Shown here: in pieces, positions 17,455 to 26,898 of the stretch
How positions within the stretch are numbered: position 1 is the stretch's first letter
Layout: every line of letters begins with the position of its first letter
NCBI GenBank assembly: GCA_964459305.1
Contig: CAYWNA010000060.1
Coordinates: 1 to 59,096, forward strand
Source of the DNA: CAYWNA01 sp964459305
GTDB taxonomy: Bacteria > Planctomycetota > Planctomycetia > Pirellulales > Pirellulaceae
Direction: 5' to 3'
DNA: 59,096 bases
Notes under the pieces: generated by a model
The model's input: the letters and a program-made list of their open reading frames with translations, nothing else
What the model was told of the DNA's origin: nothing
Databases searched by the model: none
Position numbers and translations under genes: made by a program

Positions 17455-18357
17455 ATGATCCGACAGAACCATCGTATCTTCGCGGGAGTGCTGGCCGTCC
17501 TGGGCTCAGTCGGGTTCGGCATCCGTGGGGCGGCCGACGACGCGCCGACTGGCCAACGGCTGGCCAATCCCTTTTTCGCCATGAACTTCGTGCGTCACGA
17601 CCCGACATTGGCCGCGTCGCCGGAGGCGCAAGCCGGGCTGCTTTGCGAATTGGGGTACGACGGGTGCCAGTATCTGGGGCCCTTGGGACAATTGGACGCA
17701 ACCCTCGACGCAATGGGAAAGGCTGGACTTGAAGTGTCGACCGCCGCGGTACCGGGATACAACATCTCGGTCGATCCAGGAAGCGACTATGCCCCCGCAT
17801 TGAAGGAGGGAATCCGGCATCTGAAGGGCCGCAAGACGCTCTTTCTAATCGGCTTCGCGAGTAAGAGCTACGACCGATCCTCTCCGGAAGGCGACGTGCG
17901 GGCCGTGGAGGTTTGCCGACAACTAGCCGACTTTGCCCAAACGCACGGCGTTCGTGTGGCCATCTATCCACACGTCAATCAGTGGTGCGAGCGAGTCGAG
18001 GATGCACTGCGAATCGCCCGGAAAGCCGACCGCAAGAACCTGGGAATCTGTTTCAATCTCTATCACTGGCTGAGAACGGATAAAGAACGCAATCTTGATC
18101 CGCTGGTTGCTGCCTCGATGCCGCACTTGTTCTTGGTCACGATCAATGGCACGTCGCCGGAAGGGTCCATGGAGACATTGGACCAAGGCTCGTACGACGT
18201 GGGCCAGTTTGTGAAGCCGTTTGTTGATCGAGGGTACAACGGACCGATTGGGCTTCAGTGCGTAGGAGTTAAGGGCGACCCGCGAGATAACCTCACGCGA
18301 TCCATGGCCGCCTGGAAGAAGCTATCAGCCCGGTTGGGAACGGGCTCCGGGCGCTAG
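17455..18357 (+). CDS. Exported sugar phosphate isomerase/epimerase-like TIM barrel
   Basis: 300 residues from the ATG after AAGGAG. A signal peptide (IFAGVLAVLGSVGFGIRGAA) precedes a xylose-isomerase-like TIM barrel of the AP-endonuclease-2 family: LCELGYDGCQYLGPLGQ, then VRVAIYPHVNQWCERVEDAL, LGICFNLYHWLR, and the closing FVKPFVDRGYNGPIGLQC. The usual metal-site Glu at the end of the barrel strand before PHVN is replaced (AIYPH instead of LExH), so catalysis may be altered. It follows the glycosidase-like gene and precedes the isomerase. A periplasmic role in processing the released sugar is inferred. Confidence 0.75.
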   Translation: MIRQNHRIFAGVLAVLGSVGFGIRGAADDAPTGQRLANPFFAMNFVRHDPTLAASPEAQAGLLCELGYDGCQYLGPLGQLDATLDAMGKAGLEVSTAAVPGYNISVDPGSDYAPALKEGIRHLKGRKTLFLIGFASKSYDRSSPEGDVRAVEVCRQLADFAQTHGVRVAIYPHVNQWCERVEDALRIARKADRKNLGICFNLYHWLRTDKERNLDPLVAASMPHLFLVTINGTSPEGSMETLDQGSYDVGQFVKPFVDRGYNGPIGLQCVGVKGDPRDNLTRSMAAWKKLSARLGTGSGR

Positions 18358-18386
18358 GGCCTGACCCCACAACCAGAAGGACAATC

Positions 18387-19763
18387 ATGGGCGACAGAAC
18401 TAACGAGACTCCGGTGGTAGGCTTGCTGCCGGTGATGGATCCTCGGATCGATCCCGACCTGGAGCAGCGCATCCTGGGCTACCTCGACTTGGAAGAGAAG
18501 GTTCGCAGCCTAGGGGTCGAGGTGCTCTGGGCCCGTCGAGCCGTTTCCATCGAAGAGAACGCCATCGCGGAGGTCCAGCGGATGCGATCCGAGGGGGCTT
18601 GCGGGATCATCTACTTCACCGCGTGGTTCCTTCGCGCGAACGTCGTGGTCGGCGCCTGCCAGCACAGCAATCTGCCGGCGATGGTGTGGTCCATTCCCAA
18701 TATGGACGACACATCGCTGATCGGCTTCGGCGTCACGCACGGATCGCTGGACGAAGTTGGCTTTCAGCACGAAATCCTCTGCGACGACTGGAATGAAGCG
18801 TCTCAACAGATAATGTCAGCCTGGATCCAGGCGTGCCATGTCAAAGCGACCGTCGCTCGTTCGCGCTACGGTCACGTGGGCGGCAACTGCCTGCGAATGA
18901 TGACGGCCGACAGCGATCCGAATCAGTGGCGGCGACAGTTTGGCATCGACGTGGACCACGCGGAGCAATGGACGCTGATCCACGAGGCCGAGAAAGTGCC
19001 TGATTCGGAAACGCAGCCGCTGGTCGCACAGTGGAAAGGCGAGTTCAAAGCCGTGGAAGTATCGGACGAAGTGCTCGCCAAATCGGCAGGGCTGTACTTG
19101 GCCGGCAAGCGGATGTTTGCGGAGAACCGATGGGACTTCGCGGGCGTGAAGTGCCAGTTCGAGTTGCTGGACAACTACTTGGCACCGTGCTTGCCAGTCG
19201 CGTTGTGGAACGACGACGGATTCGTCGTTGCGTGCGAGACCGACATGAACGCCGCGTTGACAATGTACGTGCTCCACCAACTGAGCAGTCATCCCGTAAT
19301 GTTTTCCGACATCCAGTATCTCAATCGCCGGGAACGGTGGGCGCGATTTCTCAACTGCGGGACAGCAGCCACGCAGCTGGCCGGCGGCAAGGGAGAGGTT
19401 ATCTTGCGTAACTGCCCTGAGATCCAGGGCACCTACGACGAGGCGACCGGGACACACTTGTGCAAGGGCGGGGCCTGCCCGCACTTCGTTCTTCCGCCTG
19501 GCCAAGTCACGCTGGCCCGATTCGGACGCATCGAGGGTCGCTACGCGCTCCATGCCTGCCGGGGCGAATCGTTCGCCTACCCGCACGACGAGAGCAGCCT
19601 GCTGGGCATCGGAGCCGTCTGGCCGTTTGCTTATGTGAAGATCGAGCAGGAGATGGAACAATTCGTGATGAACCTCCGCGCGCACCACATGTGCATCGTT
19701 CCAGGCGACTGGATGCCACAGTTGAATGCACTAGCCAAGCTGTGGGGCGTGGAGATTCTCTGA
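18387..19763 (+). CDS. L-fucose/L-arabinose isomerase-like protein
   Basis: 458 residues, close to the family range. The N-terminal half has a Rossmann-like pattern, with VVGLLPVMDPRIDPDLE and GACGIIYFTAWFLRANVVV, as in FucI/AraA N-terminal domains. The C-terminal half ends in a substrate and metal region with ETDMNAALTMYVLHQLS (the Glu/Asp pair) and a histidine near LRAHHMCIVPGD. Such enzymes interconvert aldoses and ketoses with Mn2+. The gene ends 36 bp before the FGGY kinase, which fits an isomerase-kinase pair. The particular sugar cannot be read from the sequence. Confidence 0.82.
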   Translation: MGDRTNETPVVGLLPVMDPRIDPDLEQRILGYLDLEEKVRSLGVEVLWARRAVSIEENAIAEVQRMRSEGACGIIYFTAWFLRANVVVGACQHSNLPAMVWSIPNMDDTSLIGFGVTHGSLDEVGFQHEILCDDWNEASQQIMSAWIQACHVKATVARSRYGHVGGNCLRMMTADSDPNQWRRQFGIDVDHAEQWTLIHEAEKVPDSETQPLVAQWKGEFKAVEVSDEVLAKSAGLYLAGKRMFAENRWDFAGVKCQFELLDNYLAPCLPVALWNDDGFVVACETDMNAALTMYVLHQLSSHPVMFSDIQYLNRRERWARFLNCGTAATQLAGGKGEVILRNCPEIQGTYDEATGTHLCKGGACPHFVLPPGQVTLARFGRIEGRYALHACRGESFAYPHDESSLLGIGAVWPFAYVKIEQEMEQFVMNLRAHHMCIVPGDWMPQLNALAKLWGVEIL

Positions 19764-19799
19764 TAGTTGGCAAGACGCCGCTAAGAAAGCCTTGAAGGC

Positions 19800-21275
19800 A
19801 TGTGTTATCTGGGCATTGACGTAGGGACCAGTCGCACGAAGGCGATTGCCTTCGACGAGTCGTTCCGTGTGCTGGCCCAGAACAGCACGGAGTACGGACG
19901 GATCTGTCCGCGGGCCGGTTGGTACGAGATTGACGCGGCCGGACTCGGCCGGGCCGTACGGGAGGTGATTGCCCGATCAAGCGCGGCGTGTCGCTCCGAC
20001 CCGATCCGTAGCGTTTCTTTCTCTGTCTTCGGCGGCGGTGTGTCGGCCATCGACGCCGAACTTCGGCCGTTGATGAACATCATCAGCACCACCGATAACC
20101 GCGCGCAGGCGCAAGCGGATGATTGGCACCGTCGGTTTGGCAGAGACCAGACTTATCAGATCACCGGGACTACGACGCATCCCAGCCTTATGCTGCCGAA
20201 GATCCAGTGGATCCGAGACCACTTGGACGACGCATCACGGATCGACAAGTTCGTCACTGCCGCCGAGTTGGTTCAGGCGTCGCTGGGAGCAAAGCCCAAG
20301 ATGGACTGGGCCACGGCTTCCACGACGATGGCGCTGGACTTGGTTGGGCGCCGGTGGTCGGAGGAGATTCTCGCCGCTGCGGGGATCGCCGAGGCCCAGC
20401 TTCCCGAATTAGTCGCCCCTGGGGAGCCGATCGATACGTTGCCTGCGAAGACATGCGAGGAATTTGGACTACCGCGAGATTGTGTGTTGGTCGCGGGCGG
20501 GCACGACCAGCAGGTTTGCGCGTTCGGTGCCGGTTTGCTTGCGCCCGGCCAGGCGGCCGATTCGCTGGGAACGGTAGAGTGCATCACTACGTTGTTCGAA
20601 CATCCGAAACTACATCAGGATTTCTTGGAACATAATTTCAGCAATCTGTTGCATGTTCATGGAGGACACGTCGCTACGCTGGCATACAACTTCTCCTCGG
20701 GCGATCTGTTCGAGTGGGCAAGGCGGACGCTGTTTTCCGAACAGTCGAGCTTCGACGAGATGTTCGCTCATCTGCCGGGGCGGCCCTCCGGCGTGCTGGT
20801 GCTTCCGCATTTTGCTGGCAGCGGCACGCCGCACCTGGACGCACAATCGAAAGGGTTGATCGCCGGGCTCACTCTGCAGACCACCGCCCCCGAATTACTG
20901 CGGGGAATGGTCGATTCGAAGAACTACGAGATGAGACTCAACCTGGACATCTGGCGGCGAAACAACATCGACTTCGAATGTCTACGAGCGTATGGACAAG
21001 GAGCGTCATGCGACGCGCTGATGCAGATCAAGGCGGATATACTGGAGCTTGAAATACAGCGGTTGAACGTGCTTGAAACCGGTTGCCTAGGCGCGGCCCT
21101 GTTGGCCGCATGCGGGACGAATTCTGACTTTCCCATCGGCGAAGTGCTTGGCCGTTTGGTGCGTGTGGAAAAGACGTTTTCCCCGATGAATGAGTTTACC
21201 GAGGAACACGAGCGCGCGTATCGTCTGTATAAACAGCTTTACCCCAGTCTTCGTGAGACGCTTCATTCGCTATGA
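19800..21275 (+). CDS. FGGY family carbohydrate kinase (xylulokinase-like)
   Basis: 491 residues. The N-terminal phosphate loop is YLGIDVGTSRTKAIAFDES (residues 3-21). The catalytic Asp sits in VAGGHDQQVCAFGAG (about residue 238), and the C-terminal lobe shows LRAYGQGASCDALMQIKAD with the nucleotide-binding Gly-rich turn. FGGY kinases phosphorylate a ketose or polyol made by the upstream isomerase. The stop overlaps the start of the next gene (ATGA), so translation is probably coupled. It is cytoplasmic. The substrate is unassigned; xylulose, fuculose or a related ketose are options. Confidence 0.9.
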   Translation: MCYLGIDVGTSRTKAIAFDESFRVLAQNSTEYGRICPRAGWYEIDAAGLGRAVREVIARSSAACRSDPIRSVSFSVFGGGVSAIDAELRPLMNIISTTDNRAQAQADDWHRRFGRDQTYQITGTTTHPSLMLPKIQWIRDHLDDASRIDKFVTAAELVQASLGAKPKMDWATASTTMALDLVGRRWSEEILAAAGIAEAQLPELVAPGEPIDTLPAKTCEEFGLPRDCVLVAGGHDQQVCAFGAGLLAPGQAADSLGTVECITTLFEHPKLHQDFLEHNFSNLLHVHGGHVATLAYNFSSGDLFEWARRTLFSEQSSFDEMFAHLPGRPSGVLVLPHFAGSGTPHLDAQSKGLIAGLTLQTTAPELLRGMVDSKNYEMRLNLDIWRRNNIDFECLRAYGQGASCDALMQIKADILELEIQRLNVLETGCLGAALLAACGTNSDFPIGEVLGRLVRVEKTFSPMNEFTEEHERAYRLYKQLYPSLRETLHSL

Positions 21276-22078
21276 CGACCAACGTAGAACAGCTTGCCGA
21301 AGATTACCGCCGACAGCGAGACGCGCTGGCACTGTTCGACGTCAACTGCTGGCTTGGCAAGCCGTTCGAGGCCACGTTTACCACGGTGGATGGCTTTGAG
21401 CCTGTTAAGAAGATGCTGGTACGGTGCGGCATTCGTCGAGCAGTGTTTTCTCATACGATGTGCGTGCGCTACGATGCCGAGGCCGGAAACCGAGCCCTTG
21501 TGGAAACGCTCCGGCAGGACGAATCGATGGTCGGCGCGGCGACCTTGGTTCCAGAGATGGCTCGCTCGGGCGCGTGGGACAGCGTACTGAGGTCGCTGAT
21601 CGCCGACGGAATCCGGTTGGTGCGACTGTTTCCAAGGTCGCACAACTTTCTGCTGGATGACGAATATCTCGGTGAATTGTTCCAGACCCTCCAGGATCTT
21701 CGCGTGCCCGTCGTGTTGTGGCACACCGAAGCCGCCTGGCAGGAAATCGCCGAGGTGTGTTCGCGCTATCGCGAATTGACGGTGATCGTGGAAGGCACTG
21801 GCCGAAAGCTATTCTACGACAACCGCACTTACTATGCGCTGCTGGAGCGGTTCCCGAACCTGCACCTGGAGACACATAACCTGACGAATTATCTGGGGCT
21901 GGACGACTTGGTACGATGCTTTGGCTCCCGGCGGTTCCTCTTCGGTTCCTATTTCCCTCATGAAGACCCCAACAGCGCGGTCATGCTGCTGACCGACGGG
22001 GAATTCACTGACGCTGACCGGGCAAACATCGCCTGCCGCAACCTGGAAAACCTAATCGCGGAGGTCCGGCAAGGATGA
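21272..22078 (+). CDS. Amidohydrolase-family protein lacking metal ligands (likely pseudoenzyme)
   Basis: 268 residues in an amidohydrolase_2 TIM barrel. The strand that should read DVHxHxG reads DVNCWLG (near residue 24), so both histidines are gone. The late GSDxP motif reads LFGSYFPHED, so the catalytic Asp is also lost. Only WHTEAAW and LETHNL keep histidines. It is translationally coupled on both sides: 4-bp overlaps with the kinase stop and with the start of an intact homologue. A structural or regulatory partner of that homologue is a reasonable inference. Confidence 0.8.
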   Translation: MTTNVEQLAEDYRRQRDALALFDVNCWLGKPFEATFTTVDGFEPVKKMLVRCGIRRAVFSHTMCVRYDAEAGNRALVETLRQDESMVGAATLVPEMARSGAWDSVLRSLIADGIRLVRLFPRSHNFLLDDEYLGELFQTLQDLRVPVVLWHTEAAWQEIAEVCSRYRELTVIVEGTGRKLFYDNRTYYALLERFPNLHLETHNLTNYLGLDDLVRCFGSRRFLFGSYFPHEDPNSAVMLLTDGEFTDADRANIACRNLENLIAEVRQG

Positions 22079-22854
22079 TTGTCGACGTGCACTGCCATTT
22101 GGGACGCTCGCCGGAATTCCGGTTTCCGGACACGTCGGTTACGACGATGCTGCAGGTGATGGACCGCTTGCGAATTGATCGGGCCGTTTGTTGCCATTTG
22201 GCGTTCCTGCACGGGGAGCCGGACGTTGGCCTCCGCGAGAGCATTCAGGCCCACCGCGAGTCGGAGGGCCGGCTGCTTCTTTACACGGTGTTCGATCCGA
22301 ACCACTCAGGCAACATAGAATTCGTTCACGAGTGCCTTGAACGGGAGGGGTTTGTCGGGGTGAAGATCCATCCCTCGTTCCACGGCTGCTACGCGGACGA
22401 TGACCGTTACGAGCCCGTTTGGCAATTGGCGACGCAGCGGCGAATTCCGATTCTGACCCATTCCTGGGACGTCTCCGATCAGAACCCCACTCAGAAGTAC
22501 TCGTTCCCCAGCCGCTTCGAGAAGTTAATCGCCATGCACCCAGACGTCACGTTGATTTTAGGCCATGCCGGAGGTCGCTACGGCGGCCACGTTGCGGCAG
22601 CCGATTTGGCCAGTCGCTATCCGCGCGTGTTCTTGGATCTAGCTGGCGACTGCTACACGCTTGGACTGGTGGAGTACTTGGTGGAGCATGCCGGCGCTGA
22701 CAAAATCCTCTTCGGCTCGGACCTCACCTGGATCGATCCCCGGACCCAGCTCGGGATGGTTCTGGATGCACGCATTGCGATAGAAGCCAAGGAGCAGATC
22801 CTAGGTATCAACGCTGCGAAGATATTTCCTATTGACACGAAACCAACCGCATGA
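22075..22854 (+). CDS. Amidohydrolase-family metal-dependent hydrolase
   Basis: 259 residues with a full set of amidohydrolase_2 ligands: DVHCHLG (residues 3-9), VKIHPSFHG, PILTHSWD, LILGHAGG and the catalytic Asp in LFGSDLTW. Members hydrolyse lactones, amides or decarboxylate acids. Its start overlaps the stop of a sibling that has lost these residues, suggesting a heteromer. In this cluster a lactonase or deacylase step on a sugar acid would fit, but that is inference. The ORF ends 170 bp before the aminotransferase. Confidence 0.85.
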   Translation: MIVDVHCHLGRSPEFRFPDTSVTTMLQVMDRLRIDRAVCCHLAFLHGEPDVGLRESIQAHRESEGRLLLYTVFDPNHSGNIEFVHECLEREGFVGVKIHPSFHGCYADDDRYEPVWQLATQRRIPILTHSWDVSDQNPTQKYSFPSRFEKLIAMHPDVTLILGHAGGRYGGHVAAADLASRYPRVFLDLAGDCYTLGLVEYLVEHAGADKILFGSDLTWIDPRTQLGMVLDARIAIEAKEQILGINAAKIFPIDTKPTA

Positions 22855-23023
22855 CACTCGAAGCAAACAGCAAGCCAAAGGCAGTTCTTATCCGTGTGCC
22901 TCCATCCGCGTGCGCGTCGCTCGGATGCGCACACGGATGTAAGAAACACGTGTAGGCCAGAACTGCGTCGTCGATGTGCCTGCCGTCAAGCCCATTCGAA
23001 GTTCTAGAAAGGAGCGGTCCCGA

Positions 23024-24370
23024 ATGTCGACAGAAACGGCCACGACGGTCGATTCCCTTTATGCCATGTCCGCGGACGAGATCCAACAGTGCCAGGAGCA
23101 TTTGATGATCGGCGGGGGAACCCGCGGCGGTCCGATCCTTCACCACGGCAAGGGAGTGCGAGTGTGGGACATCGACGGCAAGGAGTACATCGATTGCACG
23201 AGCCAGAGTTGGGCGCTGTACTTGGGCTACTCGAATGACGAGATCTGGGATGCTGTGAACCAACATGCCCGGCGCCTGACGCACGTGCACCAGGGGTTCG
23301 ACACCTTGCCACGATTTGCGCTGGCCAAACGGATCGCCGAGATTGGGCCGTCGGAGATGAACCGCGTCTCTTTCGTTCCCACCAGCGCCTTGGCCCTGGA
23401 GGGAGCCATGAAACTGGCGCTCAAGAACCGTCCCGAGTCAGCCAACTTTGTGTGTCTGTGGGACAGCTATCACGGCACGACGCTGGCCACCATGGGCGCG
23501 AGCTGGATCGCGACGCAATCCAGTGGCAAGTACGTTGGCGGCAGTCGCTTCCTGCCGTTGACGAACCAATGCGTGCGCGCCCCCAACCCGTATTGCTACC
23601 GCTGCTACTTCGGGCAAAAGCCTGACAGTTGCGACCTGATGTGTGCGAAGATGCTGGAACTGACAATCCAGAAGGGCGTCAACGGACCTCCGGCAGGCTT
23701 GCTGTTCGAGCCCTTGCAGGCAAGCGGCGGCCAGATCATCTTCCCCAAGCGGTACGTGGAGACGGTTCGCGAGATCTGCGATCGGTACGGCGTGCCGCTA
23801 ATCTTCGACGAAATCCAGACCTTCGCCCGCATTGGCAAGTGGACGGCGGCCGAGTACTACGGCGTCACTCCGGACTTCATCGTGCTGGGCAAAGCCGTCG
23901 GCGGGGGGCTGCCGTTGGGCGTGACGATCGTCAAGGACGGGTTGATCGGTTACGCCCCGGACGCCGAGGAACTCCACACGTTCGCTAACAGTTCCCTTTC
24001 GCAAGTCGCCTCGCTGAAGTTTCTGGAGATCATCGGGCGCGACAATATCCTCGATCACGCCAACCGCATGGGTGCCTATTTCAAAGAGGGGTTGCTGCGT
24101 CTCCGGTCGGAGTTCCCGGAAATGGACGATATTCGCCAAGTGGGCCTCCACATCGGCGTCGAGTTCGTCAAGGACCCCGAAGGCAAGGAACCGCTGGACG
24201 CGGAAACGAAGAAGATCCGCGACGAAGGGATCCAGCGCGGCGCGATCTTCGGCCTGGCGGGTGCTCGCGGGAACGTCCTGAAGATCAAACCGTCGCTGAT
24301 CATCAAGCAGGATGAATGCGACGAGGTGTTGCGGATTCTAAGAGAGAGCATGAAGGCCGTGTTGCGCTAG
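23024..24370 (+). CDS. Class III (PLP-dependent) aminotransferase
   Basis: 448 residues from MSTETATTVDSL, which follows GAAAGGAG; the longer reading from 22976 lacks a site. Signatures: DIDGKEYIDCTSQ at the start, the PLP phosphate region SYHGTTLATMGAS, the Asp that holds the pyridine nitrogen in PLIFDEIQTFARIGKW, and the Schiff-base lysine in LGKAVGGGLPLG (K290). A cysteine-rich insert (PYCYRCYFGQKPDSCDLMC, about residues 185-205) resembles one seen in a subset of this class. It transfers an amino group to or from a keto sugar, keto acid or omega-amino acid. Within a sugar cluster it hints at an amino-sugar or amino-cyclitol. Confidence 0.9.
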   Translation: MSTETATTVDSLYAMSADEIQQCQEHLMIGGGTRGGPILHHGKGVRVWDIDGKEYIDCTSQSWALYLGYSNDEIWDAVNQHARRLTHVHQGFDTLPRFALAKRIAEIGPSEMNRVSFVPTSALALEGAMKLALKNRPESANFVCLWDSYHGTTLATMGASWIATQSSGKYVGGSRFLPLTNQCVRAPNPYCYRCYFGQKPDSCDLMCAKMLELTIQKGVNGPPAGLLFEPLQASGGQIIFPKRYVETVREICDRYGVPLIFDEIQTFARIGKWTAAEYYGVTPDFIVLGKAVGGGLPLGVTIVKDGLIGYAPDAEELHTFANSSLSQVASLKFLEIIGRDNILDHANRMGAYFKEGLLRLRSEFPEMDDIRQVGLHIGVEFVKDPEGKEPLDAETKKIRDEGIQRGAIFGLAGARGNVLKIKPSLIIKQDECDEVLRILRESMKAVLR

Positions 24371-24403
24371 GGAGATGTATGCCGCAGTCGGTGTGATTCT
24401 TCC

Positions 24404-24455
24404 GTTGGAGTACAGCCTTTAGGCTGCGGAAACAGGCTGAAGCTTGGACTCCAAC
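24404..24455. repeat. Inverted repeat of the GTTGGAGTACAGCC family
   Basis: GTTGGAGTACAGCCTTTAG (from 24404) is mirrored by GCTTGGACTCCAAC (to 24455) with CAGGCTGAAG between. The same family occurs at 26811-26869 and, inside a coding sequence, at 44041-44220. Confidence 0.65.
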
Positions 24456-24505
24456 AAACCGGCCCTGGCATACAATACACGAATCGTAAGAGAGGAGCAT
24501 AAGCC

Positions 24506-25783
24506 ATGAGACGTCGCAAGTTCTTGAAGACCGCTGCGGCTGCTGTAGCTGCACCTTATCTCGTTCCCCGTCGCGTGCTCGCGTCTCCGGGAACGCCGGG
24601 GGCCAACGATCGCATCTCGGCCGGAGTGATTGGCACAGGCAGCCGGATATCCAGAGTGATCAGCGAGACGCCGCGGGACGTGCAGATCGCGGCTCTGGCC
24701 GACTGCAACGTGCGGCAAATGGGGGCTGATTCCGGTTTTGGCAAGACAGTTAGCCAGCGTGACCCCGACCGCTTCCCCAAGTTGCCGCGGTACCAGGACT
24801 ACCGCGAAATGCTGGACAAGGAGAAGCTGGACGCCGTGTACGTGGGCACGACCACCCACGCCAGGGCGCTTTGCTGTATTCACGCCGTTCAAGCGGGCTT
24901 GGACGCATACGCGGAAAAGCCTCTGACTCTAACCATCGAAGAAGGGCAAGTGCTTGTCAAAGCGACTCGCAAGCACGAGCGCGTGGTTCAGGTCGGTACT
25001 CAATGCCGCTCGCTTCCGTGGTACACGTGGAGCAACGAACTGATGCGCAACGGTGCGTTGGGGAAGATCAAGAAAGTGGTCGCGCACAACTTCGATCCGC
25101 CGGTCGACTGGCCGGGCGGAGCGGGCCAACCGACTCCCGAAGGCCTGAATTGGGACATGTGGTGCAACCAGACGGAACTCCGCCCGTATCACGTGCAACT
25201 GCATCGTGGCTGGACCAAATGGCGTGCGTACGACGGCGGCGGCATGAGTTGGGGTATGACCGGATGGGGAACCCACTCGTTGGACATGGTGCAGGCGGTC
25301 CTGGGCACGGACTACACCGGACCGGTCGAGGTGTGGCCGGTCAAGCCGGGCGATGACCACAGCCCGGTCACCATGCGTTACGCCGACGGGACTCTTTTGG
25401 AGCTGTCGTTACCGCGGGGATACGGAAACTTTTGGGGTGCAAAGTACATCGGCGAGAAAGGAACGATCGAACGAATGAAGGAGGTGGTTAGCGATCCGCC
25501 GGAGTTGGTCGCCGAGCACCCGAAGTATGCGGGCTATCCCACCGAGCCCCATCTGCAGAATTGGATCGACTGCATGCGCAACCGTCAACGGCCGGCGGCC
25601 GACGTAGAGATCGCCCACCGCTCGACGACGTTGTGCCACTTGGCGACCGCAGCCCGCGATCTAGGCCGCCGTCTTGAATGGGACCCAGATAAGGAGAAGT
25701 TCGTCGGCGACGACGAGGCCGCGCGGCATATATCGGTCACCCGGCCGCGACGCAAGGGATATGAACTGCCGGACGCGGTATGA
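24506..25783 (+). CDS. Tat-exported Gfo/Idh/MocA family oxidoreductase
   Basis: 425 residues. A twin-arginine signal MRRRKFLKTAAAAVAAPYL marks export of a folded, cofactor-loaded protein to the periplasm. The Rossmann domain follows (ISAGVIGTGSR, residues 37-47), with the EKP signature in AYAEKPLTLTIEEG near residue 137. The C-terminal domain includes GGGMSWGMTGWGTHSLDMVQ, where the family places its catalytic histidine. Periplasmic members typically carry tightly bound NAD(P). It lies between the aminotransferase and a second epimerase in the same direction, so it probably oxidises or epimerises the same substrate class. Confidence 0.9.
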   Translation: MRRRKFLKTAAAAVAAPYLVPRRVLASPGTPGANDRISAGVIGTGSRISRVISETPRDVQIAALADCNVRQMGADSGFGKTVSQRDPDRFPKLPRYQDYREMLDKEKLDAVYVGTTTHARALCCIHAVQAGLDAYAEKPLTLTIEEGQVLVKATRKHERVVQVGTQCRSLPWYTWSNELMRNGALGKIKKVVAHNFDPPVDWPGGAGQPTPEGLNWDMWCNQTELRPYHVQLHRGWTKWRAYDGGGMSWGMTGWGTHSLDMVQAVLGTDYTGPVEVWPVKPGDDHSPVTMRYADGTLLELSLPRGYGNFWGAKYIGEKGTIERMKEVVSDPPELVAEHPKYAGYPTEPHLQNWIDCMRNRQRPAADVEIAHRSTTLCHLATAARDLGRRLEWDPDKEKFVGDDEAARHISVTRPRRKGYELPDAV

Positions 25784-25924
25784 GGGCCGGATCGCCGGGA
25801 GATACATCAACGATTCAACAAGAAAATGTGAGACAAGAAAGTAGATTGTGCTTGGGACCGCATCTTCCTATCCTACATTTCCCCGTTCTTGACACTCCAG
25901 ACATACTAGCCGGGTACGTTCCCA

Positions 25925-26800
25925 ATGAAAAAAGCCATTGTGATTCGCGCCTTTTCGGCAGACTCAGATTTCCTTGCCGCTGCCGAATTCCTTCAGAGCG
26001 AAGCCGACTTCGCACGTTGCTTCGACCGAGCGATGGAGTTCGGCTTCGAAGCCGTGCAACTCTTTCTTTCCCCGCAAGGCTTCCTCTCTCTGGAATGTGA
26101 CGATCGCCGCGCGGAAAGCATCGCCCGCCGCGCCCGCGACATAGGCATCGAATTGACCAGCCTGGAAATCGAGCCGTTTTCCTTCTCCTTGACCGACGAC
26201 GACCCCGATGTCCGGCGGCAGGGAGAGAGCACCGTGCGTCGAGCGATGCAGGTGGCGGCGGTTATGGAGGCGCCCGGCGTGTTGGTGATCCCGGGCTACG
26301 TGGGGCTTCCGTGGGACCCCAGCGCGAAACCGGTCCGCTACGACTTGGCGTACGAACGTCTCCGCGAATCCCTGCAGACTCTGGCCCCAACGGCCGAGGA
26401 ACTCGGCGTGACGATCATGATCGAGAACATCTGGAACATGTTCTTGTTGAGCCCGCTGGAAATGCGCGGCATGATCGACGAGGTGGGAAGTCCGCGTGTG
26501 GGGGTGCTTTTCGATACGGGCAACGCGGTCCAGTTCGGGTTCCCGGAACAGTGGATCCGCATCCTCGGCTCGCGAATTCACGAAGTTCACCTGAAGGACT
26601 TCCGACGCGCGGTGGGGACGGTCGAAGGTTTCGTTTCGCTGCTGGAAGGCGACGTCGATTGGCCGGAGGTCATGGTTGCCCTCGCGGAGATTGGCTACGA
26701 CGGCTTCCTCACCGCCGAGGTGTTTCCTTACTCGCATCATGGCGACGCTGTGTTGGCCCATACCTCGGATACCATGGATCGTTTGATGAACCGCAAGTAG
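25925..26800 (+). CDS. Sugar phosphate isomerase/epimerase family TIM barrel
   Basis: 291 residues, no signal peptide. Family marks: FGFEAVQLFLSPQGF early in the barrel, the metal-binding Glu in GVTIMIENIWNMF, the Asp in VGVLFDTGNAVQFG, the His in IHEVHLKDFRRA, and the closing Glu in YDGFLTAEVFPYSHHG. All four usual metal ligands are present, unlike the exported relative at 17455. Such enzymes epimerise or isomerise keto sugars and cyclitols. It is followed by a palindromic repeat and then a cytoplasmic Gfo/Idh/MocA enzyme, a frequent functional pair in inositol and related catabolism. Confidence 0.87.
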   Translation: MKKAIVIRAFSADSDFLAAAEFLQSEADFARCFDRAMEFGFEAVQLFLSPQGFLSLECDDRRAESIARRARDIGIELTSLEIEPFSFSLTDDDPDVRRQGESTVRRAMQVAAVMEAPGVLVIPGYVGLPWDPSAKPVRYDLAYERLRESLQTLAPTAEELGVTIMIENIWNMFLLSPLEMRGMIDEVGSPRVGVLFDTGNAVQFGFPEQWIRILGSRIHEVHLKDFRRAVGTVEGFVSLLEGDVDWPEVMVALAEIGYDGFLTAEVFPYSHHGDAVLAHTSDTMDRLMNRK

Positions 26801-26810
26801 TCGTGGAACT

Positions 26811-26869
26811 GTTCGTAGTACCGCCTTCAGGCGGCTGCGGAAAGACCGGCTGAAGCCGGGACCACGAAC
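26811..26869. repeat. Inverted repeat, GTTCGTAGTACCGCC family
   Basis: Arms GTTCGTAGTACCGCCTTCAG (from 26811) and CTGAAGCCGGGACCACGAAC (to 26869) are near-complementary. The TTCAG/CTGAA centre of each arm also appears in the 24404 element, so they belong to one repeat class. Confidence 0.65.
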
Positions 26870-26898
26870 ACTGGAATACCCTTCAATAGGAAGCAGTC

